From Dermatemys mawii (taxonomy: Eukaryota > Chordata > Testudines > Dermatemydidae), in NCBI GenBank assembly GCA_007922305.1, contig ML677385.1:1944566-2008565 (forward strand): a DNA stretch of 64,000 bases, given 5' to 3'. A program made the translations under genes and the position numbers. Below, one piece after another: positions 45,201 to 57,200 of the stretch; position 1 is the stretch's first letter; every line of letters begins with the position of its first letter. The notes under the pieces are model-generated. The model searched no databases. It was not told where the DNA came from and saw nothing but the letters and a program-made list of their open reading frames with translations.

Positions 45201-48200
45201 TCCTTTGGCAGTGAGTCCCAAAGATGAATTGTACACTGAAAGAAAATGTTCTGTGTCTGTTTTGAATATATTGACTTTTAAAATTTTTCATGCAGTCTTG
45301 TTGTTGTATGGTAATTTAGGGTAGATTGGCCTCTGCAGCATGTATTAGTTCTTGTACTGATTTCTCTTCTTCTCTTACTGCTCTCCTCTCTAAAGAACCT
45401 AATCTTTTAAATATTTTCAATCTCTCTTGATATAAAGTTTTCTGATCATTTTAATTTCCATTCTCTCAGGCTTATGCTTTTGCCTTTATCACATATTTTG
45501 CTTATCTCATTTCAGAAAATACTGTACTGTCTATATTTTCCATTTAATTCTTTCTCATTTTTTAAATACAAGCAAGTCTCTTACTGGATTGAAGTTACAT
45601 GACTCATAGACATTTTGCACTGGAAGATACTTTTTTTTAAGCATTTATTTGCTGCCTGTTGAGAAACATACTGGTGAATGTTTCAATCACTTCATACAGT
45701 TGCTGGAAAGAAAAATAGATCTCAGAATTTGCCACTAAGCTTTGCTGAGGTAAATGTATTCCATTCAATGTGTTGTTACTGGAAAGCATTGTTAAAGAGC
45801 TCTGCACAGCATATTGCTTTTCTGCCTCACCAAAAGCTGATATGAAAGAAAAAATGACTTTCAGTTATATCTGTGTTGATGCTGTTGAACCAAAAAAAAA
45901 AAAAAGGCAACTGAGGATTTGTTTTCTTGCAGCCACCCCTCAAAAAACAAGAGGTCATTGACTTAATCGTCTCATGAACATCAACAAAATAATTGCCCCA
46001 CACCCAGCCTCATTGTCTGATGCATTTGACCTACTGTTTCCATGGAAACCGTGCTCTGTGGAGCACAAAGCATCGCTCCCTCCCACAGATTCTTATTTGC
46101 AATCCCATAGGAGGTTTTAAACACATTTCTCTCCTAGACTTCACTCAGAAACAGCCCCAGAATGCAAAATTTGCCAAGAGTTCAATTCATCCTAGGAAGT
46201 CACATGATGTTTGAATGTGGGAATACCTCATATTTTGAAATCTGAGGTCCAGAAAGCACAGAGTGAAGTCAATGGGAATTGAGGGTAGTGCACTCTCCTT
46301 CTGTATTCACCCCAGGATTAATTTGTAGAAGTTAAACCAATTAATAGAATATCAATTAACAAATCTGGTTGCTGAAGTTTAGATGAATAACAACTGAAAG
46401 GCTACAGCTAAGGTATTAGGACAATAAACAAACAATGCCATCACTTGAAACCAAAAATCTTGGCCTTCCTAGACTAGCTGCAGAATTTTGCAGGAAGGCA
46501 TAAAATTCTAGCTGCCACTTTGTTCTCTGTCCTTCTGAGAAGCACATTTCCATGGGGCATGGGTCCCCTTGAAAATGTTTAAAATATTTTTTGTAAATAA
46601 TAATTCAAGCGTCTATTTGTCTCTGTTCTGCTTAATCTGCAGTTAGAAGATTGAATCTAAGCAATAACTTGAAAAGTTTCCATTAGGAGTTGTTCCTCAC
46701 AGAGGTTAAATCTAAGGCACCATCTGTGAGCTGGTCTGATTGATATTTTTTTTTTCATGTCCCCCATAATTTGAAGGGACATGAAAACAGGAAGCCCAGT
46801 TCCCTCCATACTTTCAAGTGACTATACTATAAGTTACAAGCTATGGAAAAACTGATCATTTTTCCTCCCAAATCAGTGCCAGAGACTGGAACAGAACCTA
46901 AAACAACTAACTCTGACTTTCTCCACAGATCTCTCAGGATCCACACTGTCACTTGTACCTGGCTTTTCTCTGTTGAAACAGGAGTTCTATCTGGAAACAG
47001 AATCCACTCAGGAAGATAATTTCATTTAAAATTAAGTTTTTCAACAATCCCAAAAATAGAAGGTGCACTTAAGTGCTTTGGCCATTTTACCTTGGTTTGT
47101 GTACTTGTACATCTGAAACTTGTTTCAAAATATTTCAGTCTGGTGTAAATGCCAGAAGTGGAGTCTTCGTCTAAGTTTCCACAGAGCTCTACTCTCCACA
47201 GAAGCTGTAGTTCAAGCAGTCTGTGCAATCTGCAATAGGGGAATTTGATAAGTGACAGTAGAGGGCAGGTTTAATCGCATTTGTATTAGGGAAAGAAATG
47301 TACAGCATTATGTGAAGATTTGGTATCTTCTTTTTCATTGCTTCTAATCTAATCTCTAATTCACTGATTTTACAACATAGCCTGTAGACCCAGCTGATCA
47401 TTATGGTATGAACATATTGTAATTCTCTTGTTCTAAGTACTCTTTTTTTAACATGGCTTTCCCTTCTGTAGAAATCAGTTCTTTTAAAATTTCTTGTGGT
47501 AAAGTTCTCCTGTATCTGAAAGGTTCCATATTTTTCAACTTCTTTCTTCTCTCCAGAAGATAGTGTAAATATTTAATATGCAGCCTCTCAGTCTAGTCCT
47601 CATCTCCAGACATTTCCTCTTTACCAGAGTATATTGCATTTAAACAGAGAAATGGGAAAAAAAAAATCTTTCACTTTTTCTCTTCTTAACCTTTTACGTA
47701 AAGATATACCTGGTCTTTCCTCGGATAATAGATTTTCTTTCTGCTAGATCATTGTAATTCACTTCCCAACATGATTCTTTTCAGCAAGACCATTTCTAAT
47801 ATGTATTTTGCAGAACCCTTGTTCTTGGACTTTGGCCCATCAAGGATGATTACTTCAATCTTTGACTGCACTTTATCGTTTATGGATTATAAATAATTTA
47901 TCCTTATCCCTCCATAAATTTTCTGCATTGGAGGAATGAACTACTAAAAAACAAGAAGTGTATAGATGCATATTCATCTGGGGAAAATTTTGTCTATATT
48001 TCTTTTTAAATTAAGACTTTAAATATGGACAAGGCATGCTTTTCTGATTATATTTATTTTTTACATAGCATTCAGGATGTACATGGGCACTTTGTAAAGT
48101 TTAGTGCCTCCCTCTATTATACCCAACTGAACATAGCCCCATGTTCTCTCTTCCTGGTGGTGAATATATATTTAAGGTTTACATGTAATCTACCCATCCC

Positions 48201-51200
48201 ACACATTTCATATCAATGGCAAATCTTTTTAGATAGTGTCTATGGTGACATTTTTCAAAGAATGCAATTTCAGCATACACTGATGTGCAACTGTGCATGC
48301 AAATGAATGGCTATATTTACAGGAAAGCAACTATTTTAGATCTGTTCCAGCTGAGGGACTGGGGAGCCCACAGAGGATAGATAGGATCAGATCCTTGGGT
48401 GGGGTGGGGGGGAAAGTACCTCAAAGACCACGACTACAACCCTGGTACTCCCTTTCTGGGCTCAGACAGCTAGAATGAATATTTTATAAGAGAACGTGAG
48501 AAACCTTTATCTTCAATGGGGAGGGAGGAGGAGAGAGATCAGTTTAGGAAGTCTAATTGTGATTAAAGTATCATTACAAAATGTGGATTTTGTAGTGAAA
48601 AATTCAAAGCCATTAAGTAGAATGAGCTCAAAATCTGAATTTCTTGTGCCACTTCTGTGTACAGCACAATTTGAAATGAGAAAATATAGAAGTGCCTTCT
48701 CTTTCACATTTTGCAAGACTCACAGAGCTCCACCTGAATTTAAAATAACTAGAATGTACAGTCATCAAATCATAAATTTTTCCATTTGGCTTTGCATCTG
48801 AAGTGTGATGAACAGAGATGTTTGGTATGTGAAAGTAGGATCTAAGCCTGCATCTAGCATCAGTAACTTCTTTAACGTAGTATTTTAATAACTGTTTTGC
48901 AGAATTCAAAGTCCTACATGAACGGTACAAATAAATTCAGAGTCCAGAAGCCAACCTTAAATCTTAAAGAAACCAACAAACTTCAGGTAAAATCAAATGT
49001 TTTAAGTTAAAATTGTATGTAAGATTTTCTAAGCTCAGACAGAATCTTTATAATGAAAATGACTTTACCCATGAATGTTTCAATCTGCTAACGGTCTTAT
49101 AGAAAAATATAAATATAAAAATATTTCAACTTACTGTAAAACAATGTTTTAAGGGGATATTTTTCAAAGACACAAAAAGAAGACTAACTGCCCTTTATGC
49201 ATATGAAAATCTTTCCCTTAATTTCTTCTGTTCTATAGTGTCCACTTAGCGTTTTTTTGCTTTCGGCTGGAGATTTACCACTTGTTAAATATTATTTTTT
49301 AAGAACTTCTGTGCCCTATTATCCTTGCCTACAAAACCAGTTGCATCACTTCTGTCATACACTTTGAGCCCTTCAGAATGAAAATTTAATTTAAAAGGAG
49401 GGGAAGAGTAGTGAGAGCAATGTGAGAAAAACTCACAATAGTAATAAGGGGATGAGCATAAACCCATAGCCTGGATCAAAAACATCTCCAAATTTGGGAG
49501 ACCTTCAGATCCCAACATTGTCGTTGTGACCAGTCTCTGCAAAAATTACATCCCTGAATTTCATTTACGAGAGCAGAGTACTGTGCTGTACAGTATAAGG
49601 CACAAACAGCCAAAACATAAGTATCTTTCACTCTGCATCCCTCTGTTTACTAAATGTACTGTGTATGATATTTTACATGGGAATATATTTGATTATTCAC
49701 TAGTGAGTAGATGAGAGACCATTCCCCCTCATCATACTAAGGGACAACACAGCTGGTTTTGTTTCTTTGGCATTATCTGAAGCCCATTAAAGTCTATATC
49801 TTTCCATTGAGTTCCAAGGACTCTGGACCAAGCCCTTACTGATGAGCAGCTATTTTATGTGTTCCTTCTTGCAGCCTAAGGCCAGAGTTATGCCTGGTAG
49901 GCAGAGCCTGTAATAAGACTTAGTGTACAGCTGAACCATTCCAAGGGAACAAAATGGCTCCTGAAGCTCCCTCAGGGAGAGGAGTAATTTGCAACACCAT
50001 ATTAAGGTGCCATATAGACTCCATCACTGTCTACAATGAACTATTTGAGTACAACCTACAGCCCAGATGTTACGTGCTGGTATTATGCTCTGAATAATTT
50101 TAAAATAATGGCAAGAGTCTTGAATCTCATAAGCTGTTTTTGGACAATTCATAAACACAAAGAGCTGAAATTTGAAAATAAACTGTTGGCTGTAATTGCT
50201 CTAATCGTAATTGTCAGTTTGTGCAGAGCGGCTATAGACTGAATAGATAAGGAGACTTTATTCTTTCACCTTGAGAGATGTTTCATCTTGATCATCACAG
50301 ACAGACACTGGCTGAGCAGCACTGGGGTGCTTGCTGTCAAATCTGTCAGAGTTAATGTGTGTTTTCTTTGCCATCTGTGTTAATTGTTCATAATGTTGAG
50401 AAATAGTCAGGCATAAAACGCTTTTTCTGTTGGCCTCTGCTCTGTTTTTGAGACCTTGCCCTTTTCCCCTGCAGCTGAGAATAAATATATCTAAACTTGC
50501 TCTTGTAAATGTGGAGCTGAATATATTTTGAACAGTGGGTACACTATTGCTAAGCTCAGATTATCATAGTTCTTCTTGCTGTTTGTACAAACAGCAGACA
50601 TTCAGTGGTTTTAGAGCTAGTCAATTCCTAGCATACTAGATTGGCAGCTCTTACTGATTCTTAGCTGACGACTCTAAACACTATAAAAAGAAAAATAATA
50701 TTCAGTATATGCAACAAATAAAAGCAGAATGTGTTTCTAGATACATTACCTGTCATGTAAGTTTGGCCTTTTAAAATTATACATTATTGAGCAATAATAA
50801 ATCCTTCCCTAGAGGTCAAGAGTGTACCATATGTCTGTTCACTCTCGCTGACAAAGCTGAAAAGTATTATCCCTGCCAACCTCAAATTGCTTTTTCCTTA
50901 TCTAGCTATTTCTAGCACTTACCTCCAAGATATTGATACATATCACCTCTCTTAGCAATTCAAAGTTGGAGATATGTGTTGTGTATTGGTAATTTCCACT
51001 TCAGAATTATCATCCTCGTCATGTTGTTAAGCTTAGAGTCACCTGTCTGAGAAATGAGTAGCATTGACTCAGACAATTCCAATGAGGCTATTCTGCTTAC
51101 AGGTATCCTGCAGGGTTTACTCCATCCTTATTCAAGCAATGCTCCTGTGAAAGCCAATGGGAAATTTTCCTGAATAAAGACTGAAGGGATTCTGACCAAT

Positions 51201-54200
51201 GTTTTTGTTTTGTGTTTTGGGATTGATAGTTTGAATTGCAAATGGTAAACTCTAAAGTATCAACAGTGTTTCAGATATTCAAAAATGTAAAACTGAAATT
51301 AAGTGTCAGCTGCTAATTTGTTGCCATTTAAAATAAAGCAAATGTATAAATAGGATAGAAAGTATCATTTTCAAATCTGTTCCGTCATTTTTAAGCTGTA
51401 ACATCTGTTCTCCATGTCAGTTTGTCTAATATTAATAAGACACTTTCCATCTTCCACACAAGTATAGGGGGTGGAATGTAAGGTACCAATTTACATTTCC
51501 AAGCTTAGATTCAAATAAATGTGGTAGTATTAAGCTCTTCTCCAGTCTCCTAACTATCACACATTTATATTAAATCTTGGTGAACGTACATTAAAATCCT
51601 CTTGCAGCTAAAAAGAGAAGCACTGTTAGGTCATCTTAAAGAGTGACAGTGCCATGAAATACTGGGTTTCTACAGCTACTGAACCTATCATTTTTCAAGC
51701 TGGCAAAATTAGTTTTGATGGACCTTAACACCTCTGTATCCAAAACTACTACTGCCACAACACATGGGAGTGAGTGGTGAATCTGGGATTTAGGTCTGAA
51801 CTTCCCAAAGATTCAGGAGGGGAGCATGTGAGGGGTTTTGGTTCAATGTAATCTCTGGGTAGTTGGCTCACCACACTTTGGCACAGATTCCAATCCCTAT
51901 TCATATTGATTAGTACTTTACCTCAACAGCGTTGTTGAACAGAGGTGCCAAATCAGATACTTCCAAGGGAGGATGATCAAATTATGGTCCCTACCCCACC
52001 CCCTCCTCCTGAAGGAACCCCAGGTTTCCCTCAGCCAGGGAGTGTCTACCTCTCTTACCACATGGTGCATGAGCCAGTTTGAATTCTCTGTGGGCTCCCC
52101 TGCACTCTGCTGTACAGGAACAGGCTCCCGGTACACCAGGTCATCACATCGTTTCACCCCACCACTCCTCCAAAATTTCAGTGGCGTGGTAATCCTGTGC
52201 TCCAGGGTGCAACACTATTCACTGAAACCTGGCCTGGCCACCCCTTCATGTGTACAGAGGAGAAGCCAGATCAAACTTCAGTGGCAATGCAATTACACAG
52301 CCGGGGTGTTTGCTCCAGACCTCTCTGGCAGCAGCTGTATTTGTTTTAGTATGGGACATCTGCTTAAAGATGGTTGGGCCTTGCCCACCCCCCCACCCCC
52401 CGCTCCATGGCCTATGGAACTTTGGGCAAGGGCAAAAAGCTTTGAGGTGGGGGATTTGCTTTCACTTCCCCTCCCCCCGTTGTAATTGGTGCCACTGCTA
52501 TTGAAGTCAGGTGGAGTAAGGTACTACTCACTGTAAAACATAAGAATCTAGCCCTTTCATAATATTGATCTAATTCATAGGTGTCACTACATGAATGAGT
52601 AAGACTGAAAACTAGAGGTGAGGAACAAAACAAACTCATGAGTCTTTTAAAATGAAGCATTCACTATACATACATTTGTACGAACAGTACAAATGATCCC
52701 TACTTAAACTGATGAATGTGAAGATACAAGGAACAGAAATTCTGAAAAATCAGCTTAATATTTATGTAGAAGCCAGGTAATGTCAGTGATCTCTTCAGTA
52801 TGTTAACCAAGAAGCATTTTTAACTCCAACTAATGAGACCACATTTGAATGGTGGATGGGAAGAATCCATTGAAAAGTAGAAAAAATAAGTCTATTTCCA
52901 ATAGCTTGGTTTCATTGAAGGCACACTATGATGTATAGTGGTTTTACAATTTGAAATCTGCTCACAATACAGATACTGTAGTGCTTTGTCTCCAGAAGTA
53001 AATGCATGCAGCCCTAAACAATAGTGCTTTTTTCACTAAAGATTTCAGAATCCGTTAATCGCTTTCTGTAGTACAAAAAGTAAAGTCGTAAGACATGTGA
53101 ATGACTTGGTTGTTAGATACATACGTTTTAATGTATTTACTTTTCTTTTTGTGGTGGTGGGAAACTGTATGTAGGATCCAGCGATGCAGTGTTTGCTTCC
53201 TGACCGAGAGAACTGCACAGTGCCACTGAACCATAACTTTTCAGTCAATGGGGAAGGTGGAACTAGAATGTCAGCTATAAGCTTCATAGGTGCTTTACGA
53301 ATACCTGTGAGTACATGCATTAGTCTTATCCACTTTTCTGTGTCTTGGCTTTTGTCCTATAGGATTCTGATTTTTCAGGCCGTTTAAATGGAGAAGTGGA
53401 TAAAGTTGGTTTTCCCATCTCAAAATTGGTATTCTGTTCAGTCATGTTGAGTTCCTGGATGTCATGAATCGGGGAATATATGGTATAAGATAAAAGTGGG
53501 TGTCCTATTCAGAGGAAGAGAGGATACAGAAAAGGGGAACATTTTGGTTTAAATAAGCCAACTGAATAAAGTAATAAATCACACGTTAGAATTTACAAAC
53601 ATCCAAAAAACTAGTGAGTGCAGATTTAAACCTGTTCTCGGAGTTTTAAGCTGTATAACTAGCACTCATGCACTTCATAACACAAAGATTGATGACATTA
53701 TTAGCATAATGGAACTATTTATGTGTGAGGGGAGAGAAATAAGAGGATCAGAGAGGCAACCTTGACTTGTCAGGGGTGGAGTGGGAGTAGCTGAAATACC
53801 GACAGCCTCTTCTGCGGTGGCCACAGAACTGTCCTTTCATAGCATCTCTTATGCTCCTTGAAGCCTCAGTTAACTGACTAGTCCTAGTTAGACCTGGTTG
53901 GAATTTTCTATCTAAATTGTTTTTTTTAATGGAAAAATGTCATTTTCACAGTTACTGATTTTTCTTGAAATTTTTCATGATGGAAAAATCAGGGAAGAAA
54001 ACTGTTGGGGTAGTGTTGACCTGAATCAAAATATTTCCATTTATTGAACAGAATCAAAATGTTTTGAGTCACTTCAATCTTAATCTGCATCCACCTGAGC
54101 TATCGTAGTACTTCATTGAAGTTGTAATTCGGGTCTTCCTCATTCTACTCTCTGGGCCAGGCTTCTCAGCTAGACTACATCTCCCTCTTTGGTCTTTGGT

Positions 54201-57200
54201 CTCCTCTTTGGCTGAACTGCCATAGTGTATCATGGGAGATGTAGTTTCGCTGTGGAATCTGGCTCATAGAAGCAAATGGGGACATGAGGCATCTGAATCA
54301 CAATTCCTGTGAGGCACTGGCAGTCCAGGCAGGTGCAGTTCAATGTCAAACTGAAACAAAATGTTTCCAAATAGACATTTTTTGGAAATTTTTGTTGCCT
54401 GAAAAAGTAGCAATTTTGACTTTGCCTTGTTTTGAGGCAAAAAACAATGTTGAAATATCAGAATTTCCTGCAGGACAAAAGTTCTGATTTCTGACCAGCT
54501 TTAGTCCCAGTGATTCTGTGATACTGTGACTTCATTAAGTGGAAGAACTCTTCATCCAATACGAGCAAGATGAACTTCAGTGCCTGTGCTTTTTTTGTCA
54601 GATGTGTTTTGGGTTTGCTTTTTGGTGAGTGGGTGTGAAGTGGAAGTCTGAAGTCGAGCTATATAAATTTGGTATATAATTATATTATATAGCCCATTCC
54701 CCTTTGTTGTATGTGTATTTGTCCTCTTCTTTGGAGTCGTTGTATTGATGTACATTATGAAATATTAATATTGTACCTGATAAAGAAAAGCACTTGATTA
54801 CACTAGGGCTTCACTGCATTAATTGGCTGCCTGTGTTAAGTGTTAAATAGAAAAATGAATTCAACTATTGTTTAAAATATGATGGAAACTCCTACCTTGT
54901 CTCCTGTCTACATCTTCCATAGAGTCAGTGGACTGTGTTCTACTGTGGTATAAGCAGACTATAACGCCATGGAAGTCAATACAGTGGTACTTGCTTCCAT
55001 TAGGATTTAATTTGGGCCAGTGTCAAATGGCATCACTTCTTCAGGCAGATGAAGAACCTACCGTCAATAGTAGGTTCATAAATGATCATTGTCATTTTCA
55101 AAAGCTCCTAATTTGAAAGCACATTTTACGGCTTATGGAGCTCTTACAATTCAAACTTTCAGGTTTCTGGATAAAAGAAACGGTAGTTTGTTTGAATTCA
55201 AGGTAATAGCTCTGCTCAAGGAAACAGGACAGAAAATCGCTGTCGATCTCTGAAGTAGTTATAAGCGCTGTCTGTCATTATTAGTATTCTGGTTTTGGTT
55301 AACTCAGTACGGTTACTGAGAAAGAGAAAGATCTACAAGTAGAATGCTGCAATCCGCTTTGATCACAAGTTTCATGCTTCCAGAACAGGAAGACTCAAGG
55401 GAGAAATTCCAAAGACTGAAAGGCTAAAGATGCTATTTGGAGATTTCTTGCATGGTGTGCTTTAACAGAAGCAAAGAAACAACAATAATGCATGTCTAGA
55501 TAGTAACCTTGTGCCTCTTTTTTTTTTTTCTTTTCTCTCCTTAGGGAGTCATAGAATTCTCTCTCTGTTTGTTGTTTGCTAAACTGGTCAGTTACACTTT
55601 CCTTTTCTGGCTTCCACTCTATATCACCAGTGTAGGTAAGTATCTGTGGGAGGAAAACAAGTGTTTAGTTAGTTAGTGCCATGAACTATGATGAGCCTAG
55701 TCACCTAAAAATAAACTTTATTACTTTTGTTTTAAGCAATGGTTGCCCTAGTAGAGTGGATATCTTTTAGCTCTTGAGAACGAGCCTAAAATATTTCACT
55801 TAAAAAACCCTGTAATAATCATATATTTATAATGGTGCCTTACATCCTGATGGATCCCAAAGAGCTTAATAAGCTGCACAAAGGAATGACTTTATTACTA
55901 TTTATTTTATTAGCTCATCACTATCCTTGTGCTTTGTGCGATACAGACCATAGAGGAAGGCGTGCTGCCCCGAGAAGTTCACATTCTTTGAGCTATCCTC
56001 TGGCTTTTAAATCCACAGGCTCATGAGCAGAAGAGACAGGCAGGTAGAATGCCTGTAGGGGGAAATTTGTGCAGTAGGGACCCTCGCTACATCCTTTGGC
56101 AGGGTGCAATATGCCCTCCTAGTAACCAGTACTTCTGTGGTAATAGATTTGATGAAGGGAGTAGATTAGCTAATAAGTCTTGTGTTTAAAAACAGTAGAA
56201 TTAGTTTTACTATATGAACATTTGGGGCGTTGGGCTTGGGCATCTAACTCCCTTAGGTGCTTTTGAATCTCCCACCCTGTATTGCAGTAGTATTAGATGC
56301 CCCATGGTGCTAGGCACTGTGCAAACACATACCAAGACACAGTCTTTGTTCTGTATAGTTTATAATCCAGCTACAGGGGTGTCCCTCTGCATGGGGAGTT
56401 CAAGGAGACATTCTGCCTCCCTGTGCTCCTGGGGCATTGCAGCTTTGCACTATTCCTTATTCCAGGCTGTGTTTAACCAACACAATCTAGCCAGCCAGTG
56501 ATACTGGTCACGTAAGTAAGGGCTTTGGGATTAGGCTCCCTCATGTAGCCTTAATTTGTACCAAATGTGTCTGTAAAACAAAGAAGCGTTACTTATTGGT
56601 ACACTCCTACCTTGATATAACACAGTCCGTTATCAGGCGAATTCTGATAGAACGTGGTAAAGGAGCACTCCGGGGGGCATGGCTGCACGCTCCGGTGGAT
56701 CAGCGCATCAGGTTTTAATATAACGTGGTTTCACCTATACTGCAGTATGATTTTTTGGCTCCCGAGGGCAGTGTTGTATCGAGGTAGCAGTGTACTTATA
56801 AGTAGCATGGTGCTCTGATTATTTTTAAAACTGTTGCTAATGAACCAGAAAATTCTCATGTACACACAAGAGATCTATCACTTTAACTCTACTGGTAGTT
56901 CAGGTGGCATGAGCCCGTCTAGCGTGGACACAGTTATAGCCATATACAAGTATTTATACCAGTTAAGCTTATTCCTGTAAATAAGCCATTTTGGTTTAAG
57001 GCACTGTAACAGAGCGACAACTCACCCAGCAGTGGCTCCTGCTGGTCTTCCGGGAATTAGCTCTTTCTTCAGCTCTAGAGCTTCCAGCCAGTATCTTGCC
57101 TGTCGCAGGGCCCATGTCCCTCCTGGACCCGGTGCCCCTTTCCCTGGGATGCTACCCCCTGGCAGTACCCCCACAGATCTCTGGGTCTCCCCTCCCCGAG

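Larger units (their letters stand above)
44745..48902 (+). other. SLC37A1: SLC37A1 intron 8
   Basis: This is a 4.16-kb AT-rich intron. It holds a diverged CR1-like fragment (45175-45500) and a palindromic X-box-like site (46036-46049). The rest shows no repeat or gene that I can name. Confidence 0.65.
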
